A stretch of DNA of 64,000 nucleotides. It comes from Sipunculus nudus. Its lineage: Eukaryota > Annelida > Sipuncula > Golfingiida > Sipunculidae. The stretch covers positions 11,817,479 through 11,881,478 of the forward strand of contig CM049321.1 of assembly GCA_026874595.1 (NCBI GenBank), read 5' to 3'. The translations under genes were made by a program, and so were the position numbers. Positions within the stretch are counted from its first letter, which is position 1; the number at the start of each line of letters is the position of its first letter. This document shows positions 1 through 8,831 of this stretch, in pieces. Below the pieces are notes generated by a model. That model was not told where the DNA came from. It searched no databases and saw only the letters and a list, made by a program, of their open reading frames with translations.

Positions 1-817
1 ATAATGTATTAGTTGACTAACAAGGAGCCTAATTATATCGGAAACGGTGCAAAGCAGTAGATCAAATGAGAAAAAAATAAACAATGGGTCGCTATAATCC
101 CTAACATCTCTTATTGGAAATAGCAGTCTTTTACATTTTTAATATGGATTGACGGATTGTTCACTTTACTTTTAGATTAATGTTCACTAGGAGGCACCAT
201 TGTGTAGGAAGGGAATTAGCCTGCGTCCCTACGGGACATATTCGTGTGTATTTTTTGAAAATGCTTCATTTCTGTGGTGTTTTCTCAATAACCAAAGCGT
301 AAGCAAAACGCAAGCAAATTGTAGGGTAAGAAACAATATCTTCATAAATTCTTTTTTGCGACTATTTTCTGAGGACATAATGTACTATTCGGGTTCCAGG
401 GAGTCTAATCATGTCGGAAATAGTGTAAATTGTAGATAAATTGGGAAGGAAATTAGAAAATGGGTCTCAAATTTAATATTATCCCTTTCATAAAATAGTA
501 ATATTTCATATTTTTACATTTTATTGAAAGATTTTGCCTTTTATTTTTAGATTCCTGTTCACTTAGCGTCGCTATTTTGTCGCCAAGGAACTTGTCTGCG
601 TACCCATGGGTCATATTCGTGTGTATTTGTAGAAAAATGCTTCATTTCTGTGGAGTTTTCTCAATAAGCAAATCATTAGCAAAACGCAAGCAATTTTTAA
701 GCAAAGAAACAATATCTTCATAAATTCTTTTTGCGACTATTTTCTGAGGACATAATGAATTATTAGGGTTCCAGGGAGTCTAATCATATCGGAAATAGTG
801 GAAAATTGTAGATAAAT
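1..817. repeat. Satellite DNA left of the first HOR unit
   Basis: Satellite that does not align with the equivalent place before units 2 and 3. It holds an A monomer (about 5-380), a B2-bodied monomer with an A-type tail (381-755), and the head of a B monomer starting at 756. The sequence joins the unit shared with the later copies at about 818, inside that B monomer. Two B monomers lie side by side here, which breaks the usual A-B alternation. No gene is visible; the short open frames are satellite sequence. The array evidently continues to the left of the window. Confidence 0.85.
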
Positions 818-1130
818 TGGGAAAGAATTAAGAAAATGGGTCTCGGAATCGATATTGTCCCTTTTAGAAAATAGCAATATTTTAAATTTCGACTTTTATT
901 GAAAAATTTTGCCATTTTTATTTAGAATCCGGTTCACTAAGCGTCACTATTTTGTCGCCAAGAAACTTGTCTGCGTACCCATGGGTCATATTCGTGTGTA
1001 TTTGTAGAAATATGCTTCATTTCTTTAGTGTTTTCACCGTAAGCAAAGAATAAGCAAAGCGTAAGGAAAGTGTAAGCAAAGGAACTACATCTTCATAAAT
1101 TCTTTTTGTGAATAATTTCTCAAGACATAA

Positions 1131-1548
1131 TGTATTAGTTGACTAACCAGGAGCCAAATTATATCGGAAACGGTGCAAAACAGTAGATCAAATGAGAAAA
1201 AATTTAAAACAATGGGTCTCGAATTTAATATTATCCCTTTCATAAAATAGTAATATTTCATATTTTTACATTTATTGAAAGATTTTGCCTTTTATTTTTA
1301 GATTCCTGTTCACTTAGCGTCGCTATTTTGTCGCCAAGGAACTTGTCTGCGTACCCATGGGTCATATTCGTGTGTATTTGTAGAAAAATGCTTCATTTCT
1401 GTGGTGTTTTCTCAATAAGCAAAGCATAAGCATAACGCAAGCAATTTTTAAGCAAAATAGGCAAAACATAAGCAAAACGCAAGCAAATTGTAAGCAAAGG
1501 AACAATGTCTTCTTAAATTCTTTTTGCAACTATTTCCTGAGGACATAA
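1131..1548. repeat. Chimeric 418-bp monomer (A head, B2 body, A tail), unit 1
   Basis: It starts as A (gttgactaaccaggagcc, aaacagtagatcaaatgag) and switches near atgggtctcg (about 1212) to a B2 body. It ends with an A-type array and the tail gcaactatttcctgagg. It is 42 bp longer than normal because its 11-bp array has eight units instead of four (1416-1501). One of these is only 9 nt (1449-1457) and probably marks the join of two arrays. The following monomer is B, as its tail predicts. Confidence 0.85.
1416..1501. repeat. Expanded 11-bp microrepeat array (8 units)
   Basis: Eight consecutive units of taagcaaagca type: seven of 11 nt and one of 9 nt at 1449-1457. Ordinary monomers have four. 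The second half matches the distinctive array at about 2964-3005 (taggcaaaaca first unit), which suggests a fusion of two arrays. Confidence 0.85.
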
Positions 1549-2523
1549 TGTATTATTAGGCTTCCAGGGAGTCTAATCATGTCAAAAATAGTAGAAAATT
1601 GTAGATAAATTGGGAAAGAAATAAGAAAATGGGTCTCGAAATCGATATTATCCCTTTCAGAAAATAGCAATATTTCATATTTTGACTTTTCATTGAAAGA
1701 TTTTACCATTTTTATTTAGAATCCGGTTCACTAAGCATCACTGCTTTGTCGCCAAGAAACTTGTCTCCGTACCCATGGGTCATATTCGTGTGTATTTGTA
1801 GAAAAATGCTTCATTTCTGTGGTGTTTTCTTAATAAGCAAAGCATAAACAAAACGTAAGCAAATTGTAAGTAAAGTAACAATGTCTTCATAAATTCTTTT
1901 TGTAAATATTTTCTGGAGACATACTGTATAATTTGACTAACCCGGAGCCTAATTATATCGGAAACGGTGCAAAACAGTAGATCAAATGAGAAAAAAATAA
2001 AAAATGGGTCCCTATAACCCATAATATCTCTTATTGGAAATAGCAGTCTTTTACATTTCTAATATTGATTGAACGATAGTGCCCTTTATTTTTAGATTAA
2101 TGTTCACTAGAAGGGACCATTGTGTAGCCAGAGAATTAGTCTGCGTCCCTACGGGACATATTCGTGTGTATTTTTTTTAAAATGCTTCATTTCTGTGGTG
2201 TTTTCTCAATAAGCAAAGCATAAGCAAAACGCAAGCAAATTGTAAGCAAAGGAAAAATGTCTTCAAAAATTCTTTTTGCGACTATTTTCTGAGGATATAA
2301 TGAATTATTCGGGTTCCAGGGAGTCTAACCATGTCGGAAATAGTAGAAAATTGTAGATAACTTGGGAAAGAATTAAGAAAATGGGTCTCGTAATCGATAT
2401 TGTCCCTTTTAGAAAATTAGCAATATTTTATATTTCGACATTTTATTGAAAGATTTTGCCATTTTTATTTAGAATCCGGTTCACTAAGCGTCACTTTTTT
2501 GTCGCCAAGTATCTTGTCTGCGT

Positions 2524-2533
2524 ACCCATGGGT
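2524..2533. repeat. Palindrome in B monomer: ACCCATGGGT (example)
   Basis: A perfect 10-bp palindrome at the position equivalent to the A-monomer dyad. The bases differ from A on both arms, yet symmetry is kept. Most B monomers have it; some degenerate copies (for example acccaaaggat near 17681) do not. Confidence 0.75.
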
Positions 2534-2897
2534 CATATTCGAGTGTATTTGTAGAAAAATGCTTCATTTCTGTGGTGTTTTCAGCGTAAGCAAAGAATAA
2601 GCAAAGCGTAAGGAAAGTGTAAGCAAAGGAACTACATCTTCATAAATTCTTTTTGTGAATATTTTCTCAAGACATAATGAATTAGTTGACTAACCAGGAG
2701 CCTAATTATATCGGAAACGGTGCAAAACAGTAGATCAAATGAGAAAAAATTAAAAAATGGGTCCCTATAATCCATAATATCTCTTTTTGGAAATAGCAGT
2801 CTTTTACATTTCTAATATTGATTGAACGATGGTGCCCTTTATTTTTAGATTAATGTTCACTAGGAGGCACCATTGTGTAGCCAGGGAATTAGTCTGC

Positions 2898-2910
2898 GTC
2901 CCTACGGGAC
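2898..2910. repeat. Dyad in A monomer: GTCCC-TAC-GGGAC (example)
   Basis: A perfect 5-bp inverted repeat with a 3-nt spacer, just before catattcgtgtgt. It is present in most A monomers. Variants such as gtccttactggac and gtccctacggac still keep complementary arms. Function is unknown; it could be a protein site or a hairpin. Confidence 0.75.
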
Positions 2911-4357
2911 ATATTCGTGTGTATTTTTTTAAAAATGCTTCATTTCTGTGGTGTTTTCTCAATAGGCAAAACATAAGCAAAACGCAAGCAAATTGTAAGC
3001 AAAGGAACAATGTCTTCTTAAATTCTTTTTGCAACTATTTCCTGAGGACATAATGTATTATTAGGCTTCCAGGGAGTCTAATCATGTCGGAAGTAGTGGA
3101 AAATTGTAGATAAATTGGGAAAGAAATAAGAAAATGGGTCTCGAAATCGATATTATCCCTTTCAGAAAAAAGCAATATTTCATATTTCGACTTTTCATTG
3201 AAAGATTTTGCCATTTTTATTTAGAATCCGGTTGACTTAGCGTCACTATTTTGTCGCCAAGAAACTTGTCTGCGTACCCATGAGTCATATTCGTGTGTGT
3301 TTGTAGAAAAATGCTTCATTTCTGTGGTGTTTTCTCAATAAGCAATGCATAAGCAAAACTTAAGCAAATTGTAAGCAAAGGAACAATGTCTTCTTAAATT
3401 CTTTTTGTAAATATTTTTTCAAGACATAATGTATTAGTTGACAAACCAGGAGCCTAATTATATCGGAAACGGTGCAAAACAGTAGATCAAATGAGAAAAA
3501 ATTAAAAAATGGGTACCAATAATCCATAATATCTCTCATTTGAAAATAGCAGTCTTTTACATTTCTAATATTGATTGAACGATTGTGCCCTTTATTTTTA
3601 GATTAATGTTCCTTAGGAGGCACCATTGTGTAGCCAGGAAATTAGTATGCGTCCCTACGGGACATATTCGTGTGTATTTTTTTAAAAATGCTTCATTTCT
3701 GTGGTGTTTTCTCAATAAGCAAAGCATAAGCAAAACGCTAGCAAATTGTAGGCAAAGGAACAATGTCTTCTTAAATTCTTTTTGCAACTATTTTCTGAGG
3801 ACATAATGTATTATTAGGCTTCCAGGATGTCTTATCATGTCAAAAATAGTAGAAAATTGTAGATACATTGGGAAAGAAATAAGAAAATGGGTCTCGAAAT
3901 CGATATTATCCCTTTCAGAAAATAGCAATATTTCAAATTTGGACTTTTCATTGAAAGATTTTACCATTTTTATTTAGAATCCGGTTCACTAAGCATCACT
4001 GCTTTGTCGCCAAGAAACTTGTCTCCGTACCCATGGGTCATATTCGTGTGTATTTGTAGAAAAATGCTTCATTTCTGTGGTGTTTTCTTAATAAGCAAAG
4101 CATAAGCAAAACGTAAGCAAATTGTAAGTAAAGGAACTACATCTTCATAAATTCTTTTTGTAAATATTTTCTGGAGACATAATGTATAATTTGACTAACC
4201 CGGAGCCTAATTATATCGGAAACGGTGCAAAACAGTAGATCAAATGAGAAAAAAATAAAAAATGGGTCCCTATAACCCATAATATCTCTTATTGGAAATA
4301 GCAGTCTTTTACATTTCTAATATTGATTGAACGATAGTGCCCTTTATTTTTAGATTA

Positions 4358-7300
4358 ATGTTCACTAGAAGGGACCATTGTGTAGCCATAGAATTATTAT
4401 GGCGTATAAGGAACTCCTCTGCACGTGGCTTTACCTGGAGAAGTAATACTCCTATTATACAACGAAGACTAGACTTTATTCTTATTTCTAGCGAACTTAA
4501 TGCACATGTTCGCCATGTACAAATTTTGCCAGCCATAATTTCGGATCATTCAGCGGTGAGATGTACAATTAAATCACTTCATTATAATAAACATGGTCCT
4601 TCCTTTTGGAAGTTTAATGTTTCACTGCTGAATGACACTCTTTATGTCCAAGAGCTCAAAGATCACATAATACAATGGAAACAATATTATGATTTTTACA
4701 AGAAAGAGAAAGAATGGTGGGAGTTTTTAAAATTTATGATCAGAGATTTTACTATTCGTTTTTCTAAAAAGAAATTGCAAGAGGAGAGAGCCGAAGTACA
4801 GCATTTGGAAAAATTACTATCACAAGTAGAAACTAAAATTTCAGCAAACCAGTCAGAGAGTACAATGGAATATGAAAATTATCGACGAAAAATTGAGAAA
4901 TATTATGATCGTATTATAGAAGGCAACATAATTAGATCTAGGGTTAAATGGTATGAGGAAGGGGAACGAAATACAAAATATTTTATTAATTTGGAAAAAA
5001 TGAATAAAAAGAAGTCTACAATCAGAAAGCTATTGATAAATGGAGAGGAAAAAACTGATCAAAAAGATATAACAAATGAACTTAGACGATTTTATAAAGA
5101 AATGTATTCGCGAAAAAGTAAAATTACACGAATGGATTGTATGCATTTCTTATCTAACCTTAACATCACACGTTTAACGGAAATCGATTCAGCGAGCTGT
5201 GACGGGGAGATAACAAAATCTGAAGTTTTAAAGGCTTTACACTGCATGAAAAATAATAAGACACCAGGAAATGATGGCCTGCCAAAAGAATTCTATATTA
5301 CTTTCTTTGACATTTTAGGTGACGATTTGGTTAGGTGTTTGAATAAGTGTTTTGAAGAAGGAATATTAACTAATAGTCAAAGACAATCAGTTGTAACATT
5401 AATAGAAAAAACAGGCAAAGATAATCGTATATTAACATCATGGAGACCCATAAGTCTGTTGAATGTAGATTGTAAGATACTAAGTAAAATTTTAGCCGGC
5501 CGGATGAAAGTTTTTCTTCCAAAATTAATAGCGGATGACCAAACTGCTTTCGTCCAGGGAAGAAATATTAGTGACACAACGAGACTGATAAGTGACGTAA
5601 TAGAACATTGTAAAATAGAAAACAAGTCAGGGATCTTATTTGCAGTAGACTTCGCAGCAGCTTTTGATTCTATAGATCATACTTATTTATTTACAGTACT
5701 TGAAAAATTTGGATTTGGTGAAAATTTCATCAGATGGGTAAAAATTCTACATTATGATATCGAGAGTTGTATTATTAATAATGGTTATTCCACAGAGTAT
5801 CTCAAAGTTGCCACAGGTACAAGGCAGGGCGATCCGTTGGCCCCATATCTTTTCGTATTAGCAATCGAGATTTTAGCTACAATGATTCGTAACAATAGTA
5901 GGATCAGCGGTATAAACATTAATGGTGTTGAAATTAAGCAAGCGATATTTGCAGATGATACCACCTACTTTCTGAGAGATATCGCTTCAATGAAAGAAGT
6001 ATGTAATGTTATTGATAAATTCGGAGCCATATCATCGCTGTATATAAATCTGGGAAAATGTGAAGCAGCATTGCTTGGAAATCCGTCTATGACTGAATTA
6101 TTGGATCACATAAAATGGATCAACCTTAAGAATAAGGCAATTAAGATATTGGGAATCTCATTTACGTATGATAAGCAACTGTCATATACACTTAATTTTA
6201 ATGGTATTTTAGAGAAAATAAAGACCCTTTTTAATATTTGGAAACAACGAAACATGACATTTTTCGGCAGAAATACAATAATTAAATCATTAGGCATATC
6301 CAAAATATTGTACATAACAAACGTGCTGGAACCTCCTAGAGAATTTATAAAACTTGTTAAAAGTTGTATTGTGGACTTTATATGGTACGGCAGAAAACCC
6401 AAAATTAAATATGAAGTTATGATAAACTGTCAGAGAGAAGGAGGTATTGGACTACCGGATGTGGCATCGATAGTGGCATGTCAAAGATTAATGTGGATGA
6501 TAAAATTTATAAACGCTGGAGATGCCAAATATACTGCTGTGCCGAATTTGTATCTTAAGCAAATTGGTGGGGTAAAGAATATTACAGCAAATCTGGATAC
6601 CAGACGTATTGGTGACGATATTCCTGATTTCTATAAAAAATGCTTGAACGTATGGTCATTATATATGTCTGGTGAACCAAGTAACCCAGAAATAATGTTG
6701 TACCAAAGCGTGTGGAACAATAAATTTATAAAGATAGGAGGTAATTCTGTATATATGAAACATTTTGATGCAAAACGTGTGAAGTATGTACATGATCTTT
6801 ATAATACCAGCGGGAAAAAGAAAAGACTGGATGAAATTGTACCTCCGGATACTAATGAATACAAAATTTACTATGTACACTGGTTGTCCTTGATACATGC
6901 TATCCCGCAGAAGTGGCATGATTGTATTCGTACATTTGCAATGCAAGATAACTGTAGCCAGTTTTCTGAAAATATTAATTATGTTTCATTTAAAGATGTA
7001 ATACTAAATACGAATAAAGTGTCTTTCAAAGAGTTGTACAAAAGAATAATTCAGAGTAAAAAATCTGAGCCTTCAGCCAAAGTAAAATTACAGTCCAGAT
7101 TAAGATGTTTTGATTGGGAACAATCTGTTGCAAAGCTATATTCTATTACACTGGATATGCGTTTCCGTGAATTTCAGTTTAAATTGTTGCATAACGTTTT
7201 AGCAACAAGGGATAAGCTATACCTGTGGAAAGTAACTGATAATAAGCGATGTAATTACTGTTTTGTTGAGAAGGAAACAGTTGAACACTTATTATGTCAG

Positions 7301-7618
7301 TGTCATATTTCAATAACATTTTATCTGCATATAAAAACTTTTGTCAAGAGAGCTAATATCCATATGCCAGATCTAAACAAAGAGGTTATATACATGGTTG
7401 TGGGGAAACATGAACCGGTAATTATCGACATGTTATTATTAATTTATAAATATTTGGTATACAGAAATCGGATATTTCAGGTGATCCCTACCCTGGTACA
7501 GTTTGTGAATTGTTTAAAAAATACAGAATTGTTAGAAAGAAAGATTGCTGAGAAAAAACACACTTTGAATGTACATGAGAAAAAATGGAAGGAGTGTCTT
7601 ACCTTGTTAAGATATTAA
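4358..7618 (+). CDS. LINE ORF2 protein, endonuclease-truncated reverse transcriptase, copy 1 (satellite-LINE fusion frame)
   Basis: Open for 1,086 codons from the first ATG (4358). The first 13 codons are satellite; the LINE part starts at codon 14. Upstream frame extends to a GTG at 4337, not used here because this is eukaryotic DNA. Seen in the protein: the end of an APE-type endonuclease with FTWR (from residue 25), RLDFIL and the catalytic SDH (62-64); a charged, probably coiled-coil stretch (about 138-190); RSRVKWYEEGERNTKYF, typical of L1/Tx1-type ORF2; RT blocks TPGNDG, SWRPISLLN, FAVDF with catalytic Asp431, GTRQGDPLAPYLF, and FADD with Asp533-534; a zf-RVT type C-x2-C-x8-H-x4-C (965, 968, 977, 982). 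No internal stop or frameshift. Most of the endonuclease is missing, so autonomous retrotransposition is not expected; RT activity is possible but unproven. It has Ala at residue 707, where copies 2 and 3 have Glu. Confidence 0.9.
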   Translation: MFTRRDHCVAIELLWRIRNSSARGFTWRSNTPIIQRRLDFILISSELNAHVRHVQILPAIISDHSAVRCTIKSLHYNKHGPSFWKFNVSLLNDTLYVQELKDHIIQWKQYYDFYKKEKEWWEFLKFMIRDFTIRFSKKKLQEERAEVQHLEKLLSQVETKISANQSESTMEYENYRRKIEKYYDRIIEGNIIRSRVKWYEEGERNTKYFINLEKMNKKKSTIRKLLINGEEKTDQKDITNELRRFYKEMYSRKSKITRMDCMHFLSNLNITRLTEIDSASCDGEITKSEVLKALHCMKNNKTPGNDGLPKEFYITFFDILGDDLVRCLNKCFEEGILTNSQRQSVVTLIEKTGKDNRILTSWRPISLLNVDCKILSKILAGRMKVFLPKLIADDQTAFVQGRNISDTTRLISDVIEHCKIENKSGILFAVDFAAAFDSIDHTYLFTVLEKFGFGENFIRWVKILHYDIESCIINNGYSTEYLKVATGTRQGDPLAPYLFVLAIEILATMIRNNSRISGININGVEIKQAIFADDTTYFLRDIASMKEVCNVIDKFGAISSLYINLGKCEAALLGNPSMTELLDHIKWINLKNKAIKILGISFTYDKQLSYTLNFNGILEKIKTLFNIWKQRNMTFFGRNTIIKSLGISKILYITNVLEPPREFIKLVKSCIVDFIWYGRKPKIKYEVMINCQREGGIGLPDVASIVACQRLMWMIKFINAGDAKYTAVPNLYLKQIGGVKNITANLDTRRIGDDIPDFYKKCLNVWSLYMSGEPSNPEIMLYQSVWNNKFIKIGGNSVYMKHFDAKRVKYVHDLYNTSGKKKRLDEIVPPDTNEYKIYYVHWLSLIHAIPQKWHDCIRTFAMQDNCSQFSENINYVSFKDVILNTNKVSFKELYKRIIQSKKSEPSAKVKLQSRLRCFDWEQSVAKLYSITLDMRFREFQFKLLHNVLATRDKLYLWKVTDNKRCNYCFVEKETVEHLLCQCHISITFYLHIKTFVKRANIHMPDLNKEVIYMVVGKHEPVIIDMLLLIYKYLVYRNRIFQVIPTLVQFVNCLKNTELLERKIAEKKHTLNVHEKKWKECLTLLRY
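4391..4396. repeat. Target-site duplication, left copy
   Basis: GAATTA immediately before the LINE, repeated at 7914-7919 after the poly(A). Both copies correspond to positions 209-214 of the A monomer, so the six bases are present twice. It may be seven bases (AGAATTA), because the last A of the tail is ambiguous. The same pair flanks copies 2 and 3. Confidence 0.8.
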
Positions 7619-7913
7619 TAACTCCTGGTCATTATAACTGTGTTGGTAACTCACAAATGTTATATGTATTTTATGCACAGATTCACATACATTGGTATAT
7701 TTGTTAACTGTTACAGATTTTACTGCATTGTACTAGTTTTTGGAGATGTTGTTTAGGCTTGTTTATTGCCACTATATTGTAATTAAACAAATTTTTCAAT
7801 TAAAATATATAAATGGTGTCGATGATGAAAATATGTAGAGGAAGGAAAATATGTGAAGTATTGACTGAAACATCATAAAGAAGGAGAAAAGAAAAAAAAA
7901 AAAAAAAAAAAAA
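4397..7913 (+). mobile_element. 5'-truncated LINE (L1/Tx1-like non-LTR retrotransposon), copy 1
   Basis: An insertion of 3,517 bp interrupts an A monomer. Its left edge follows satellite gaatta (4391-4396). Its right edge is a run of 22 A (7892-7913), followed by a second gaatta (7914-7919) and the rest of the same monomer. Removing the element and one gaatta restores a 376-bp monomer (4183-4396 joined to 7920-8081). The element therefore has the hallmarks of target-primed reverse transcription: 3' poly(A), 5' truncation and a short target-site duplication. It contains the last part of the endonuclease domain, the full reverse transcriptase, a C-terminal zinc-knuckle region and a 3' UTR of about 270 bp with ATTAAA motifs at 7782 and 7799. 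There is no ORF1, 5' UTR or LTR. Confidence 0.93.
7619..7913 (+). other. LINE 3' UTR and poly(A) tail, copy 1
   Basis: About 270 bp of unique AT-rich sequence follow the TAA stop (7616-7618). Two ATTAAA motifs (7782-7787 and 7799-7804) could act as variant polyadenylation signals. The element ends in gagaaaag followed by 22 A. No satellite sequence lies between the stop codon and the tail. The same 3' end occurs in copies 2 and 3 with the same A count. Confidence 0.85.
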
Positions 7914-8456
7914 GAATTAGTCTGCGTCCCTACGGGACATATTCGTGTGTATTTTTTTAAAAATGCTTCATTTCTGTGGTGTTTTCTCAATAAGCAAAGC
8001 ATAAGCAAAACGCAAGCAAATTGTAAGCAAAGGAACAATGTCTTCATAAATTCTTTTTGTAAATATTTTCTAGAGACATAATGTATTAGTTGACTAACCA
8101 GGAGCCTAATTATATCGGAAACGGTGCAAAACAGTAGATCAAATGAGAAAAAAATAAAAAATGGGTCGCTATAATCCCTAACGTCTATTATTGGAAATAG
8201 CAGTCTTTTACATTTTTAATATGGATTGAACGATTGTTCCCTTTACTTTTAGATTAATGTTCACTAGGAGGCACCATTGTGTATCCAGGGAATTAGTCTG
8301 CGTCCCTACGGGACATATTCGTGTGTATTTTTTGAAAATGCTTCATTTCTGTGGTGTTTTCTCAATAAGCAAAGCATAAGCAAAACGCAAGCAAATTGTA
8401 AGCAAAGGAACAATGTCTTCTTCAATTATTTATGCGACTATTTTCTGAGGACATAA
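7914..8456. repeat. Right half of the LINE-hosting A monomer followed by a second A monomer
   Basis: 7914-8081 completes the interrupted monomer. Its tail is gtaaatattttctagagac, a form otherwise seen on B monomers, and it is followed directly by another A monomer (8082-8456) instead of a B. The same A-A arrangement is present after the LINE in units 2 and 3. It also occurs, without the LINE, at 47501-48252. Confidence 0.85.
8366..8409. repeat. 11-bp microrepeat array in an A monomer (example)
   Basis: Four units in register: taagcaaagca, taagcaaaacg, caagcaaattg, taagcaaagga. The period is exactly 11 bp. Nearly every A monomer carries this array about 50 bp before its end. Confidence 0.9.
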
Positions 8457-8831
8457 TGTATTATAAGGGTTCCAGGGAGTCTGATCATGTCGGAAATAGT
8501 GGAAAATTGTAGATAAATTGGGAAAGAAATAAGAAAATGGGTCTCGAAATCGATATTATCCCTTTTAGAAAATAGCAATATTTTATATTTAGACTTTTTA
8601 TTGAAAGATTTTGCCATTTTTATTTAGAATCCGGTTCACTAGGTGTCACTATTTTGTCGCCGAGAAACTTGTCTGCGTACCCATGGATCATATTCGTGTG
8701 TATTTGTAGAAAAATGCTTCATTTCTGTGACTTTTTACCGTATGCAAAGAATAAGCAAAGCTTAAGGAAAGTGTAAGCAAAGGAACTACATCTTCATAAA
8801 TTCTTTTTGTGAATATCTTCTAAAGACATAA

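Noticed and set aside
2703-2735. CENP-B-box-like match in tatatcggaaacggtgc.
   Set aside because: The spacing between the CG elements (cg-gaaa-cgg) is too short for the mammalian box (seven bases between CG and CGGG). No convincing box found in the consensus.
2804-3034. Recurrent antisense open frames of about 71-76 codons in A monomers, with a hydrophobic signal-peptide-like start (MKTLFLCLQFACVLL...).
   Set aside because: They recur only because the monomer recurs. The hydrophobic part is the 11-bp repeat read in reverse, sense frames overlap them, and there is no frame-preserving pattern of change, promoter or intron evidence. Not called as genes.
4337-4357. GTG start seven codons upstream of the ATG for the LINE fusion frame.
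   Set aside because: GTG starts are not expected in nuclear eukaryotic genes; the first ATG is at 4358. The region is satellite in any case.
5377-6946. Antisense frames inside the LINE (5377-5625, 6106-6402, 6659-6946).
   Set aside because: Shadows of the RT reading frame, repeated in the other copies for the same reason.
7892-7913. Poly(A) run as a simple microsatellite.
   Set aside because: It sits exactly at the 3' end of the LINE before the target-site duplication, so it is the retrotransposition tail.
8366-8409. Direct repeats with spacers suggesting a CRISPR-like array, or an RT next to repeats suggesting a diversity-generating retroelement or retron.
   Set aside because: The 11-bp units are contiguous with no spacers, the RT is of LINE ORF2 type with endonuclease remnant and poly(A), and the context is eukaryotic satellite.
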